A stretch of DNA of 64,000 bases from Bacteroides xylanisolvens XB1A (GTDB taxonomy: Bacteria; Bacteroidota; Bacteroidia; Bacteroidales; Bacteroidaceae). The notes under the pieces were generated by a model. That model was not told the origin of the DNA and did not search any database. It saw nothing but the letters and a program-made list of their open reading frames with translations. Positions within the stretch are counted from its first letter, which is position 1; each line of letters begins with the position of its first letter. Location of the stretch: NCBI RefSeq assembly GCF_000210075.1, contig NC_021017.1, forward strand, positions 2,447,498 to 2,511,497, read 5' to 3'. Position numbers and translations under genes: made by a program. Shown one piece after another: positions 28,701-36,340 of this stretch.

Positions 28701-29799
28701 GTACCCGTTTCCCATGCAAACCTTTATCAGTCCCTTTGGGATAATATTTCTCGAAGTTCGTATAAAAACGGGGATAGTAGTTTATACCACCAAAGTAAGA
28801 ACCAATCCATATGCCACCCTCACGATCTTTACACAATGAATAAATGGCATTATCGGATAAAGAATAAGGGTCATTGATCGAACTGCGCAAATGGGCGTAC
28901 TTACTTAACCGGAAATTATAAATATAAAGTCCCGACTCTGCACCAATCCATAGTTCATTGTCAGAAGCGACCAACAGTTCACGACAGAAAACAGGCTCTC
29001 CACTTTCATCTTCTGAAAGCAAGTCATGCAATTTGTTAGAGGTCAGGTTCAGCTCTTTCACCCCTCCCTTTAAAGAACCTACATACAGACAATTGTATGC
29101 ACCTTTCACAATACAGGTCACTACGTCGTTCGCATAAAATTCCTTGTTATCCAGAGGCGAAAGATAAGGATGAAGGGTTTGCAGACGGTCTTTCGAATAG
29201 AATAGTCCATCACCATAACAGCCGATCCAAAGGGTTCCGCTATTGTCAAAAGCAAAGGTCTCAACATTAGTAGTAAGAAAGGAGAAGTTCTGTAAGGTAT
29301 AGTTTTGAAGCTCTCCTTTCTCGAGATTATAACAGAACAGTCCCTGTGATTCCACTGCCACCCAAACGCATCCTTCGTTGTCTCCGGAAATTGCGGTTAC
29401 AGTATGTTCTATTTTAGTGTTTTCCTCACTCAATTCGGTAAAGTGCCGGAAAGAGTCTTTTTCAGGATCATAGATATAAAGTCCCACGTCAGTACCTACC
29501 CAAATATCTCCTTTCGTATCTTCATAAAGTGCTGTGATAAAATTATTTCCGATACTCCGTCGAGTACGGTCATCATGTTTGAATTTACGGAATGATAAAC
29601 CGTCATATCTATTCAAGCCATCTTTGGTGCCGAACCACATAAAGCCTTGCCTGTCCTGCAAAATCGCATTAACCGTATTCTGGGATAAGCCGTTTTGTAC
29701 ACTTAGATTTTTAAAATAATAATGTTCATCCGCCATTTGTGCATGGCAGCTTATCTGATAGCCTATTAAACAGATTAAAAGTATTAGAACTTTCTTCAT
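25771..29799 (-). CDS. Hybrid two-component system regulator (HTCS)
   Basis: One-protein signalling system that senses a PUL oligosaccharide in the periplasm and activates transcription. A signal peptide (CLIGYQISCHAQ) leads into about 14 Reg_prop beta-propeller repeats, visible as recurring W-G-T-x-D-G-L motifs (FMWFGTKDGLNRY, ILWIGTEDGGLNRF). Next comes a Y_Y_Y domain (about 690-780) ending KVKVSNSDGVWNE, and a membrane helix (about 790-810). The HisKA box NVAHEIRTPLTLIKGPL has the phospho-His near 845. HATPase has GTGIGLALSRSLAEF. The receiver (about 1090-1210) has VVEDNPDM, the phospho-acceptor Asp in ISDVVMPVMDG, and LLTAKT. The AraC-type HTH closes the protein (about 1238-1340). The whole chain is intact. 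A decayed second copy lies at 36209-36313. Confidence 0.97.
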   Translation of the reverse strand: MKKVLILLICLIGYQISCHAQMADEHYYFKNLSVQNGLSQNTVNAILQDRQGFMWFGTKDGLNRYDGLSFRKFKHDDRTRRSIGNNFITALYEDTKGDIWVGTDVGLYIYDPEKDSFRHFTELSEENTKIEHTVTAISGDNEGCVWVAVESQGLFCYNLEKGELQNYTLQNFSFLTTNVETFAFDNSGTLWIGCYGDGLFYSKDRLQTLHPYLSPLDNKEFYANDVVTCIVKGAYNCLYVGSLKGGVKELNLTSNKLHDLLSEDESGEPVFCRELLVASDNELWIGAESGLYIYNFRLSKYAHLRSSINDPYSLSDNAIYSLCKDREGGIWIGSYFGGINYYPRFYTNFEKYYPKGTDKGLHGKRVREFCQDNQGILWIGTEDGGLNRFNPKTKTFSFFTPSNAFTNVHGLCLVDDNLWVGTFSKGVKVVDTRTGAIVKTYQKTDSPRSLIDNSVFSICRTTTGDIYLGTLFGLLRYNRQSDDFDRIPELNGRFVYDIKEDFGGNLWLATYANGAYCYNVSEKKWKNYLHNENDPKSLPYDKVVSIFEDSHRQVWLTTQGGGFCLFHPETETFTSYNLADGLPNDVVYQIVEDKDGFFWLTTNNGLVCFQPTTGTMKVYTTSNGLLGDQFNYRSSLETEDGTIYLGSIDGFIAFNPKTFSENRSLPSIVITDFLLFGKEVYVGEPGSPLKKSITFSDELILQSNQNSFSFRVTALDFQAPRMSKIMYKLDGFDADWLTIGESPIVTYSNLRYGNYTFKVKVSNSDGVWNENEISLKVHILPPFYFSAWAYFVYALLIIGCSLYIIMYFKRRSNNKHRRQMEKFEQEKEREVYHAKIDFFTNVAHEIRTPLTLIKGPLENIILKKQVDAETREDLNVMKQNTERLLNLTNQLLDFRKTESQGFRLNFAKCNITEVLKETHVRFTSLAKQKGLDFTLQVPEKDFYAHVNQEAFTKIISNLLNNGMKYAESYVHVMLEAPQRDDNNLFRIRTVNDGVIIPDAMKEEIFKPFVRFNEQEDGKVTTGTGIGLALSRSLAEFHLGTLVMEAGEESNIFCLTLPVVQDTTITLTPEAEVEIERVNEIPAEQAGKKDNRPAVLVVEDNPDMLTFVVRQLSRDYTVLTATNGAEALQVLDGNYVNLVISDVVMPVMDGFELCKTIKSDLNYSHIPVILLTAKTNIQSKIEGMELGADAYIEKPFSVEYLQACASNLIQNREKLRQAFAESPFIAANTMALTKADEEFIKRLNEVIQINYGNPEFSMDDMADKLNMSRSNFYRKIKGVLDLSPNEFLRLERLKKAAQLLKEGENRVNEICYMVGFNSPSYFAKCFQKQFGVLPKDFVNSKEE

Positions 29800-29835
29800 A
29801 AATATACATATTTTCTATCCTTCCGTTTGAGTTAC

Positions 29836-29843
29836 CAAATGTA
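29836..29843 (-). promoter_or_regulatory. -7 promoter box of the HTCS gene
   Basis: Minus-strand TACATTTG matches the Bacteroides TAnnTTTG -7 element. It lies 37 bp upstream of the HTCS start. No convincing -33 element was seen. Confidence 0.5.
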
Positions 29844-29871
29844 GGCAAAATCACAGCGGAAAGATAGTAAA

Positions 29872-30031
29872 TATGTCTCAATGAATGAAAGAATAGTCCT
29901 ATTTTTCTATTCGGATACGCCGCGTCAACTGCTACAACGGCTTTTGGTGTAGCTAAAAAAGGAACCAGACCGGAAGACACATCTTTCAGCACCTCCACAA
30001 AAACACCTCCCAAACCGCAAAGTACCACACT
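29872..30031 (-). pseudogene. Remnant of the acyl-CoA synthetase 3' end
   Basis: The minus strand encodes VVLCGLGGVFVEVLKDVSSG followed at once by a stretch ending ATPKAVVAVDA. These correspond to two parts of the intact synthetase at 36341-38401 (GGIFVEVLKDVSSGLAP and LLATEKAVVAVDA) that are normally about 60 residues apart. An internal deletion of roughly 190 bp has joined them, and an extra base near the end shifts the frame. The 3' flank (TATGTCTCAATGAATGAAAG onwards from 29872) is also nearly identical to 36314 onwards. The fragment has no start and no domain complete enough to work. It sits just upstream of the intact HTCS gene and marks a past duplication. Confidence 0.85.
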
Positions 30032-30299
30032 GTCACTTTTAGCAATAACAATACCTTATTTATACCTGAAACAGAATTATTGAGCATCTCTATCATATAG
30101 CGTTCTCATTCCCTGACAATAGTTACCGTATCTATTTTGTATCTATATGCCCCAAAAAGCCCTGTCAGATATCAGTAGTTATCACCTCAACTATTAATAA
30201 CTACCTCCTTAATTATTAATAATTGAAAAACCCATCAGAATACTTTAAAATCAAACATAGCTACTTAGGAAAACAAATATTAGCACATCAGAGAAATAC
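30032..30299. other. Non-coding stretch beyond the synthetase remnant
   Basis: About 270 bp of AT-rich sequence between the remnant and the ApbE-like gene. I saw no open frame or clear signal in it. A short imperfect pairing (TCAACTATTAATAACTACCTCC with ATTAATAATTG) around 30187-30225 is too AT-rich to interpret. Confidence 0.4.
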
Positions 30300-31118
30300 C
30301 TAATAACCAATCAAGAAAAACTGGCTTAATACAGAAGAGAATTCAGCCAGTAAATCCTTGCGCAGTTCGCTGTCAGCAGCAAACAAAGCGGTAGACAATA
30401 TTTCTCCTATTGCCCCATTAGTTGTAACTACAGATATCTGTCGAGCACCTTCCACCAATTTTCCATCTCGAGGAGAAACAATATGCCGACGTTCAGGAGA
30501 GTCATTACCAGAGGTTGTAAGACACTCATTATGAAGAAGTATATTATTGACTTTCCATCCCGTTCCTACCGGATGATTACCTAAAGCAAGGACGGAACTG
30601 TTTCCCATATTTATCAATGCATTTTCTATCACACACTCATTCAATATGCTTTTAATTGTTTCCAAAGCATACCCTTTGAGGAAACCAGATAAGTTGACAG
30701 CAACTCCCGGTCGTGAAAAATAGATACTATGATCTTCAGCTGATAAATGGACCGATTGTATCGTGTTCTGATTGTAATTTTCTGAATGGACTGTAATATC
30801 AAAACACCCCAGAGTCTTCCCATTATATTCCAGACATAGATCAATCATTGAATAGAGTTCTTCGCTAAGAACGACCGGAGAAACAAAAGCTGTCCGGTTG
30901 ACATAAGCCAATTCACTGGCCGGATTATAAAAGTTCGCCATCTTTTCCAACCGGCACAATGCATCATAAATACAATTGACCACAAACAACAATTCTCCTT
31001 CCGTTTTCTTGCTATACAGGATAATATCCACCCGTGTATGCATGGAAAGAAACCAGGCATAAAGCAGTCCACTGCCTTCATGGGACGGCTTATACATATG
31101 TTGAATAGGGACTTGCAT
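30300..31118 (-). CDS. ApbE-like FAD:protein FMN transferase
   Basis: Last gene of the Gfo/Idh-DUF1080 operon. ApbE enzymes move FMN from FAD to a Thr of a target protein, or hydrolyse FAD. Family features are present: SMHTRVDIIL at the start of the fold, VNLSGFLKGYALETI (canonical INLGGIAKGYA), ALINMGNSSVLALG, CLTTSGND with RRHIVSPRDGK, and a final GEILSTALFAAD. The last replaces the usual A-D-A-L-S-T, so the Mg-binding Asp is Glu here. No signal peptide is visible. The start at 31118 (MQVPIQHMYKPS) is preferred; a GTG at 31142 would run into the palindromic repeat. 272 residues is slightly short for the family. With no obvious flavoprotein target nearby, its job in this operon is open. Divergent residues mean activity is not assured. 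Confidence 0.75.
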   Translation of the reverse strand: MQVPIQHMYKPSHEGSGLLYAWFLSMHTRVDIILYSKKTEGELLFVVNCIYDALCRLEKMANFYNPASELAYVNRTAFVSPVVLSEELYSMIDLCLEYNGKTLGCFDITVHSENYNQNTIQSVHLSAEDHSIYFSRPGVAVNLSGFLKGYALETIKSILNECVIENALINMGNSSVLALGNHPVGTGWKVNNILLHNECLTTSGNDSPERRHIVSPRDGKLVEGARQISVVTTNGAIGEILSTALFAADSELRKDLLAEFSSVLSQFFLIGY

Positions 31119-31136
31119 CGTATAGCAGGACAAATT

Positions 31137-31208
31137 AGGCACGGATTACCCAAATTACACGATTGCTATTTCATTAGAACAACCGTGAAATTCGCGCAAT
31201 CCGTGCCT
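31137..31208. repeat. Palindromic intergenic repeat
   Basis: AGGCACGGATT at 31137-31147 is the exact reverse complement of AATCCGTGCCT at 31198-31208, with a 50-bp centre containing ACACGATTGC and AACCGTGAAATT. It resembles the (C)ACGGATT-rich intergenic repeats common in Bacteroides. It lies between the DUF1080 gene and the ApbE-like gene. Confidence 0.6.
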
Positions 31209-31264
31209 GAATAAAAAGTCATAAAGAATTTTGACGTATCTCCCACAATAATATGGAATACGCC

Positions 31265-32623
<1,359 letters not shown>

Positions 32624-32679
32624 TTAGTCTTTCCCACTCCCTTATATTAGAAGAAGGAATGGAAAAGGCTATTTTCTAT

Positions 32680-34098
32680 TTATAATTTACAAAATTCATC
32701 CCAACCTTTACGCGGTGGAAGTCCCGCCAGCATTGCATTAGCAAATTCATTATTTGTAATCTGCTTCGTACGAGGATCAAAGAACAACTGTGTATTAAGT
32801 CGTTGAGCCATCACCCCCAGTGAGAATACCTGACTCAACACTCCATTGATTTCGAACGGTGAGCGTGTCTTTTCAATACCGTTACATGCCAACAAGAAGT
32901 TCTCGAAGTGATTGGAAGGACTTTTAGGAACCTTCGGCAACTTGTCTGCCATCTCTTTTGCTTTCTCCTCCGGAATTATAGACAAAGTGCTTCCATGACT
33001 ACCACCCTTGAAGATCAAATCCTTAGTATAAATGATCTTTCCTGGATTCAACTTAGACTTCGGAGTATCTCCCTGATTAGTTACCGGGATGTTCGGATCT
33101 AGTCCCGAAACTCCATAACCGGCAGGAATAGGAGGAAGATTATCCAAACCATCATACCAGGTAATATCTACCGGTGGCATTCCTTTACGCTGCGGGAAAC
33201 GGAAGAGAATCGTGGAAGAATACGGGAAGAAGTAATCATTATGCCCTTTTGCATATTGCATAGTGACTTCGTATGGCAATCCCAGTTCCAGGAATTCGTG
33301 AGCCGTGTCGAGGATATGTGCTCCCCAGTCGCCCAATGCTCCCATACCAAAATCATACCAACAACGCCATTGTCCCAAATGATAATCTTTATTATACTCG
33401 TGATAAGGAGTAACTCCGAGCCAAGTGTCCCAATCCAGATCTTTCGGCAGTTGCTGACCGGAAGGAAGTTTATAAATATTAGTGTCCCATTTATGCCAAC
33501 GACGTGGGTTATTCATGTGGGCAGTGATAGCAGTAACGTCTTTGATAATTCCCGCATCCATCCAGGCTTTAAACTGGAAATAGTTTGCTTCAGAATGTCC
33601 CTGATTTCCTACTTGAGTAACCAAGTTCGGACGTTTAAGCGCAGCTTGCATCAACAGTTCCGCTTCATAGAAGGTACGTGCCAGCGGTTTCTCTACATAT
33701 ACGTGCTTTCCGGATGCCAAAGCCAGCATACTGATCGGGAAATGCGAATGGTCGGGAGTAGCAATTGCTACAGCATCAAATTCGTTACCGGCCTTATCAA
33801 ACATTTGGCGAAAATCCCTAAACTGCTTTGCTTTCGGATATTTAGCCATTATCTTTTGTGTATGTTTGGCACCCATATCTACATCACATAAAGCCACCAC
33901 TTCCACCATACCTGTCCGTGCAAAGTCTTCAATAATCTGCTCTCCACGGTTACCAATGCCGATATAAGCAATCTTCACTTTGTCACCTCTTCCTTTTTTA
34001 GGTGAAGCAGTTTGCGCATGTAATAAATCACCGGTTCCCAATGCCAATCCGGCTGAAGCCATCGACATCGTTTTCAAAAAATCCCTTCGTGTTACCAT
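32680..34098 (-). CDS. Gfo/Idh/MocA-family oxidoreductase, Tat-exported
   Basis: NAD(P)-dependent sugar oxidoreductase. A twin-arginine signal (TRRDFLKTMSMASAGLALG) sits at the N-terminus, so the folded, cofactor-loaded enzyme should be exported to the periplasm. The Rossmann fold begins at VKIAYIGIGNRGEQII, continues with VVALCDVD and AIATPDHSHFPISMLAL, then the family signature GKHVYVEKPLA. After it come NLVTQVGNQGHSE and the C-terminal alpha/beta domain with RCWYDFGMGALGDWGAHILD, in which Asp and His fit the catalytic and substrate-binding residues. 472 residues is typical of the exported group. With the DUF1080 protein it probably makes and uses 3-keto sugars. It is 60 bp from that gene. 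Confidence 0.92.
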   Translation of the reverse strand: MVTRRDFLKTMSMASAGLALGTGDLLHAQTASPKKGRGDKVKIAYIGIGNRGEQIIEDFARTGMVEVVALCDVDMGAKHTQKIMAKYPKAKQFRDFRQMFDKAGNEFDAVAIATPDHSHFPISMLALASGKHVYVEKPLARTFYEAELLMQAALKRPNLVTQVGNQGHSEANYFQFKAWMDAGIIKDVTAITAHMNNPRRWHKWDTNIYKLPSGQQLPKDLDWDTWLGVTPYHEYNKDYHLGQWRCWYDFGMGALGDWGAHILDTAHEFLELGLPYEVTMQYAKGHNDYFFPYSSTILFRFPQRKGMPPVDITWYDGLDNLPPIPAGYGVSGLDPNIPVTNQGDTPKSKLNPGKIIYTKDLIFKGGSHGSTLSIIPEEKAKEMADKLPKVPKSPSNHFENFLLACNGIEKTRSPFEINGVLSQVFSLGVMAQRLNTQLFFDPRTKQITNNEFANAMLAGLPPRKGWDEFCKL

Positions 34099-34158
34099 AA
34101 ATTATTTATTTTCATTGATATTGATTAAGTTCTTCTTTAAAATTATGCAAGAAAACTA

Positions 34159-34404
34159 TCAACTCCTGCTTTTCTTTTTAAATAGTGCTTGCATTCCATA
34201 AAACAAGAGACGCAAAATCCCCCAGAAAGCATAAAGCACAAAAGTAAATATAATTATATAAAAAATAGACGTTATCATCTCCGTAAATGGTGCATGATAA
34301 GCAATAATTGCATAAAGATGTAGCAAATTAGATACTACGAAACAAACGAGTAAAGTGATTAACTCTATTTTCTTACGTCGTGCGGTTACAATCGTGTCTT
34401 TCAT
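34159..34404 (-). CDS. Small two-helix membrane protein in the 3-keto operon
   Basis: 81 residues with a positive N-terminus, two hydrophobic segments (about 14-38 and 43-68: LITLLVCFVVSNLLHLYAII and SIFYIIIFTFVLYAFWGIL) and a Lys/Arg-rich end (FKKKSRS). I know no domain for it. The ATG overlaps the TGA of the upstream oxidoreductase (34401-34404, ATGA), a strong sign of coupled translation. The next gene follows about 60 bp later. A role in anchoring, docking or electron transfer for the exported enzymes is conceivable, but nothing in the sequence proves it. Confidence 0.75.
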   Translation of the reverse strand: MKDTIVTARRKKIELITLLVCFVVSNLLHLYAIIAYHAPFTEMITSIFYIIIFTFVLYAFWGILRLLFYGMQALFKKKSRS

Positions 34405-35696
34405 ATTGCTTCGGATGTTTTTACAGATTGATGGTTCAGATAGTCTATTTTATACTCATCAGGGAAATAGAGTGTCCGTTCTTCTTCCAATGCCTGATGT
34501 CCCAACAAACAGAGCATACTTGCATAATACCCTTCTTCTGCGATGTTTTTAGGTTGTTTTTGTGTTATGACGGCCTCAACAAAAGCTTCCAACAACAATG
34601 ATGTACCATCGCTCTTGGGACGTTCTCCGATAATGAATTCTCCTTTGTTTTCGTTTGCTGTTTCCGGCGCCCAGCTTGTTCCGGCAAAAGGCAGAGAGTC
34701 AAACACTTTGTTTTCCCAGTCATTCACCATTTGCAGGAAGGCCGGTGCAGGAGCTACACTTTCAAAGTAATATTTTCCCTTTTCCGGTTCTACCGTTCCG
34801 AGATTACCCATGATCTGTTCTTCCAGTCCATAGAATTTATTGGAAATAACAGAGTCAAATGTCATCTTTACCCCATCATCAAACACATATACACAGCTCA
34901 CATTGTCATACACATCTCTGCCGTCTTTCCAATAAGTGATGGCACCGTGTCCCATCACCTTTTCGGGTATCTTACGCAAAGCCCAGCTTCCGATCTGAAG
35001 TTGATGGCAAGCGAGTTCCGTCATCAGTCCTTTTGAGAACTCTTTGTAAAGACGCCAATTTATCAGGCGTTCCAAATTGGGTGAAGGTACCGAACGTCTC
35101 CAATCCCCATTCCGATTCCAGAAAGTACGGATGGCATTTATTTCACCAAAGGTACCTGCATGAATCATCTCCATTGCTTTAATGTAACGAGGATCGAACA
35201 GACGCTGTTGTCCTGTGAAGAAAATCTTTCCCGTGCTACGATGCTTCTGATACATACGGTAACACTCTTCCATCGTGAAACCTATTGACTTTTCACAGAA
35301 CACATGCTTTCCTGCGTCGAAAGCATCCAATACGATCTTACAATGCGAGCTAAGAGAAGTAGCTACGAGTATAGCATCTATCGACTTATCTTCCAACACT
35401 TCCCGGTAATCACCATACACTTTGGCATTAGGTGCAAGTTTCAATGCGTTCTCAATAGACGGTTTATAAATGTCGCACAATGCTACAATATCGACTTTGG
35501 GGTTCTTAGCTAAAAATCCCATTAAAAACCGTCCCCGGGAACCAGGCCCGATAATTGCCAGACGACACTTCTCGTTTGAGGTGTTCATCACCTCCGAAAA
35601 AGCAGAAAGCCAAGGGCTTGCTGCAAGAAGAGTGCCAGCCCCGGCTATGCCTAAATTCTTTAGAAAATCCCGCCTGCTAATAGGGGTATGTTTCAT
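34401..35696 (-). CDS. Gfo/Idh/MocA-family oxidoreductase, Tat-exported
   Basis: First gene of the operon. The leader SRRDFLKNLGIAGAGTLLAA is a twin-arginine signal. The dinucleotide fold follows: CRLAIIGPGSRGRFLMG, DIVALCDIYKP, AILVATSLSSHCKIVLDA, and GKHVFCEKSIGFTMEE with Ser-Ile where most relatives have Pro-Leu. The C-terminal half has LMTELACHQLQIGSWAL, matching the substrate-binding helix with His. 431 residues. It differs clearly from the second oxidoreductase, so the two may act in opposite directions or on different sugars, as in the known 3-keto pathway. No strong promoter box was found in the 60 bp upstream. Confidence 0.92.
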   Translation of the reverse strand: MKHTPISRRDFLKNLGIAGAGTLLAASPWLSAFSEVMNTSNEKCRLAIIGPGSRGRFLMGFLAKNPKVDIVALCDIYKPSIENALKLAPNAKVYGDYREVLEDKSIDAILVATSLSSHCKIVLDAFDAGKHVFCEKSIGFTMEECYRMYQKHRSTGKIFFTGQQRLFDPRYIKAMEMIHAGTFGEINAIRTFWNRNGDWRRSVPSPNLERLINWRLYKEFSKGLMTELACHQLQIGSWALRKIPEKVMGHGAITYWKDGRDVYDNVSCVYVFDDGVKMTFDSVISNKFYGLEEQIMGNLGTVEPEKGKYYFESVAPAPAFLQMVNDWENKVFDSLPFAGTSWAPETANENKGEFIIGERPKSDGTSLLLEAFVEAVITQKQPKNIAEEGYYASMLCLLGHQALEEERTLYFPDEYKIDYLNHQSVKTSEAI

Positions 35697-35769
35697 GCTT
35701 GTGGTATTTAAGATTATAATTGGTTTATTTGAAAATCAGTTATTAAATACAGGTGCTTTTTGTGTTTCG

Positions 35770-36147
35770 TAAGAAGGAGATCCTCCTCACACCGACATTA
35801 CATAATACAACACATATTTACCGTCCATATAATTTTAATATCGGGTGCCCAAATTCCATCTTTAGGCTCAAACCAAGGACGAGTCTTATCGGGAATGCCG
35901 TGTTGCAATACATCCATTCTACCAAATCTTTCGACTTCATTATCGGAACATTTCTGGTAAATTCGGTAACATACACATAAAAACACCCATCCGCAGCTTT
36001 ACTCACCGTAGAGTCAGGCCTGGCAATATCTACAATCAGATTTTTATAACCCACTGCAGACTTTGTCTGTGCTTTCCCCCCCCCCCGTGAAAAACAGGCA
36101 TCTATCATGAATACGAAGACGAACAAATTTACATACTTTTTCATCAA
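35770..36147 (-). pseudogene. Truncated, frameshifted GH43 remnant
   Basis: The minus strand starts with a lipoprotein-like leader (MMKKYVNLFVFVFMIDAC). It reaches IARPDSTVSKAADGCFYVYV and MKSKDLVEWMY, the start of a GH43 propeller. The frame then shifts: PDKTRPWFEPKDGIWAPDI is in a second frame and YMDGKYVLYYVMSV in a third, ending in a stop. Only the first third of the enzyme is left; the second and third catalytic acids are missing. The NPDPT base motif has become ARPDST. It corresponds to the intact gene at 11222-12286 but the two are not close in sequence, so it came from another GH43 of the same type. It lies beside an HTCS remnant. Confidence 0.85.
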
Positions 36148-36208
36148 ATCATTCTTTTAAGAGATTCTTTTTACCTAATCTTTATAGTTCTAAATCAATA
36201 TTAACTTA

Positions 36209-36313
36209 CAAAATCCATTGGCAATACTCCAAATTGTTTTGGAAACACTTGGCAAAATAAGATGGAGAAAGTTTGGATCTTGGAATAATATTTCTCGAAA
36301 TATATATAAAAAC
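36209..36313 (-). pseudogene. Remnant of a second HTCS gene
   Basis: The minus strand has the codons for SPSYFAKCFQ, then with one base missing QFGVLP-DFV and a stop, which match the last residues of the HTCS at 25771-29799 (SPSYFAKCFQKQFGVLPKDF). Directly before this is TTCGAGAAATATTATTCCAA, which corresponds to the NFEKYYPK region of the propeller, roughly 2.4-2.5 kb away in the intact gene. The two ends are thus joined by a large internal deletion. It is non-functional. Confidence 0.8.
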
Positions 36314-36340
36314 TATGTCTCAATGAATGAAAGAATAGTC

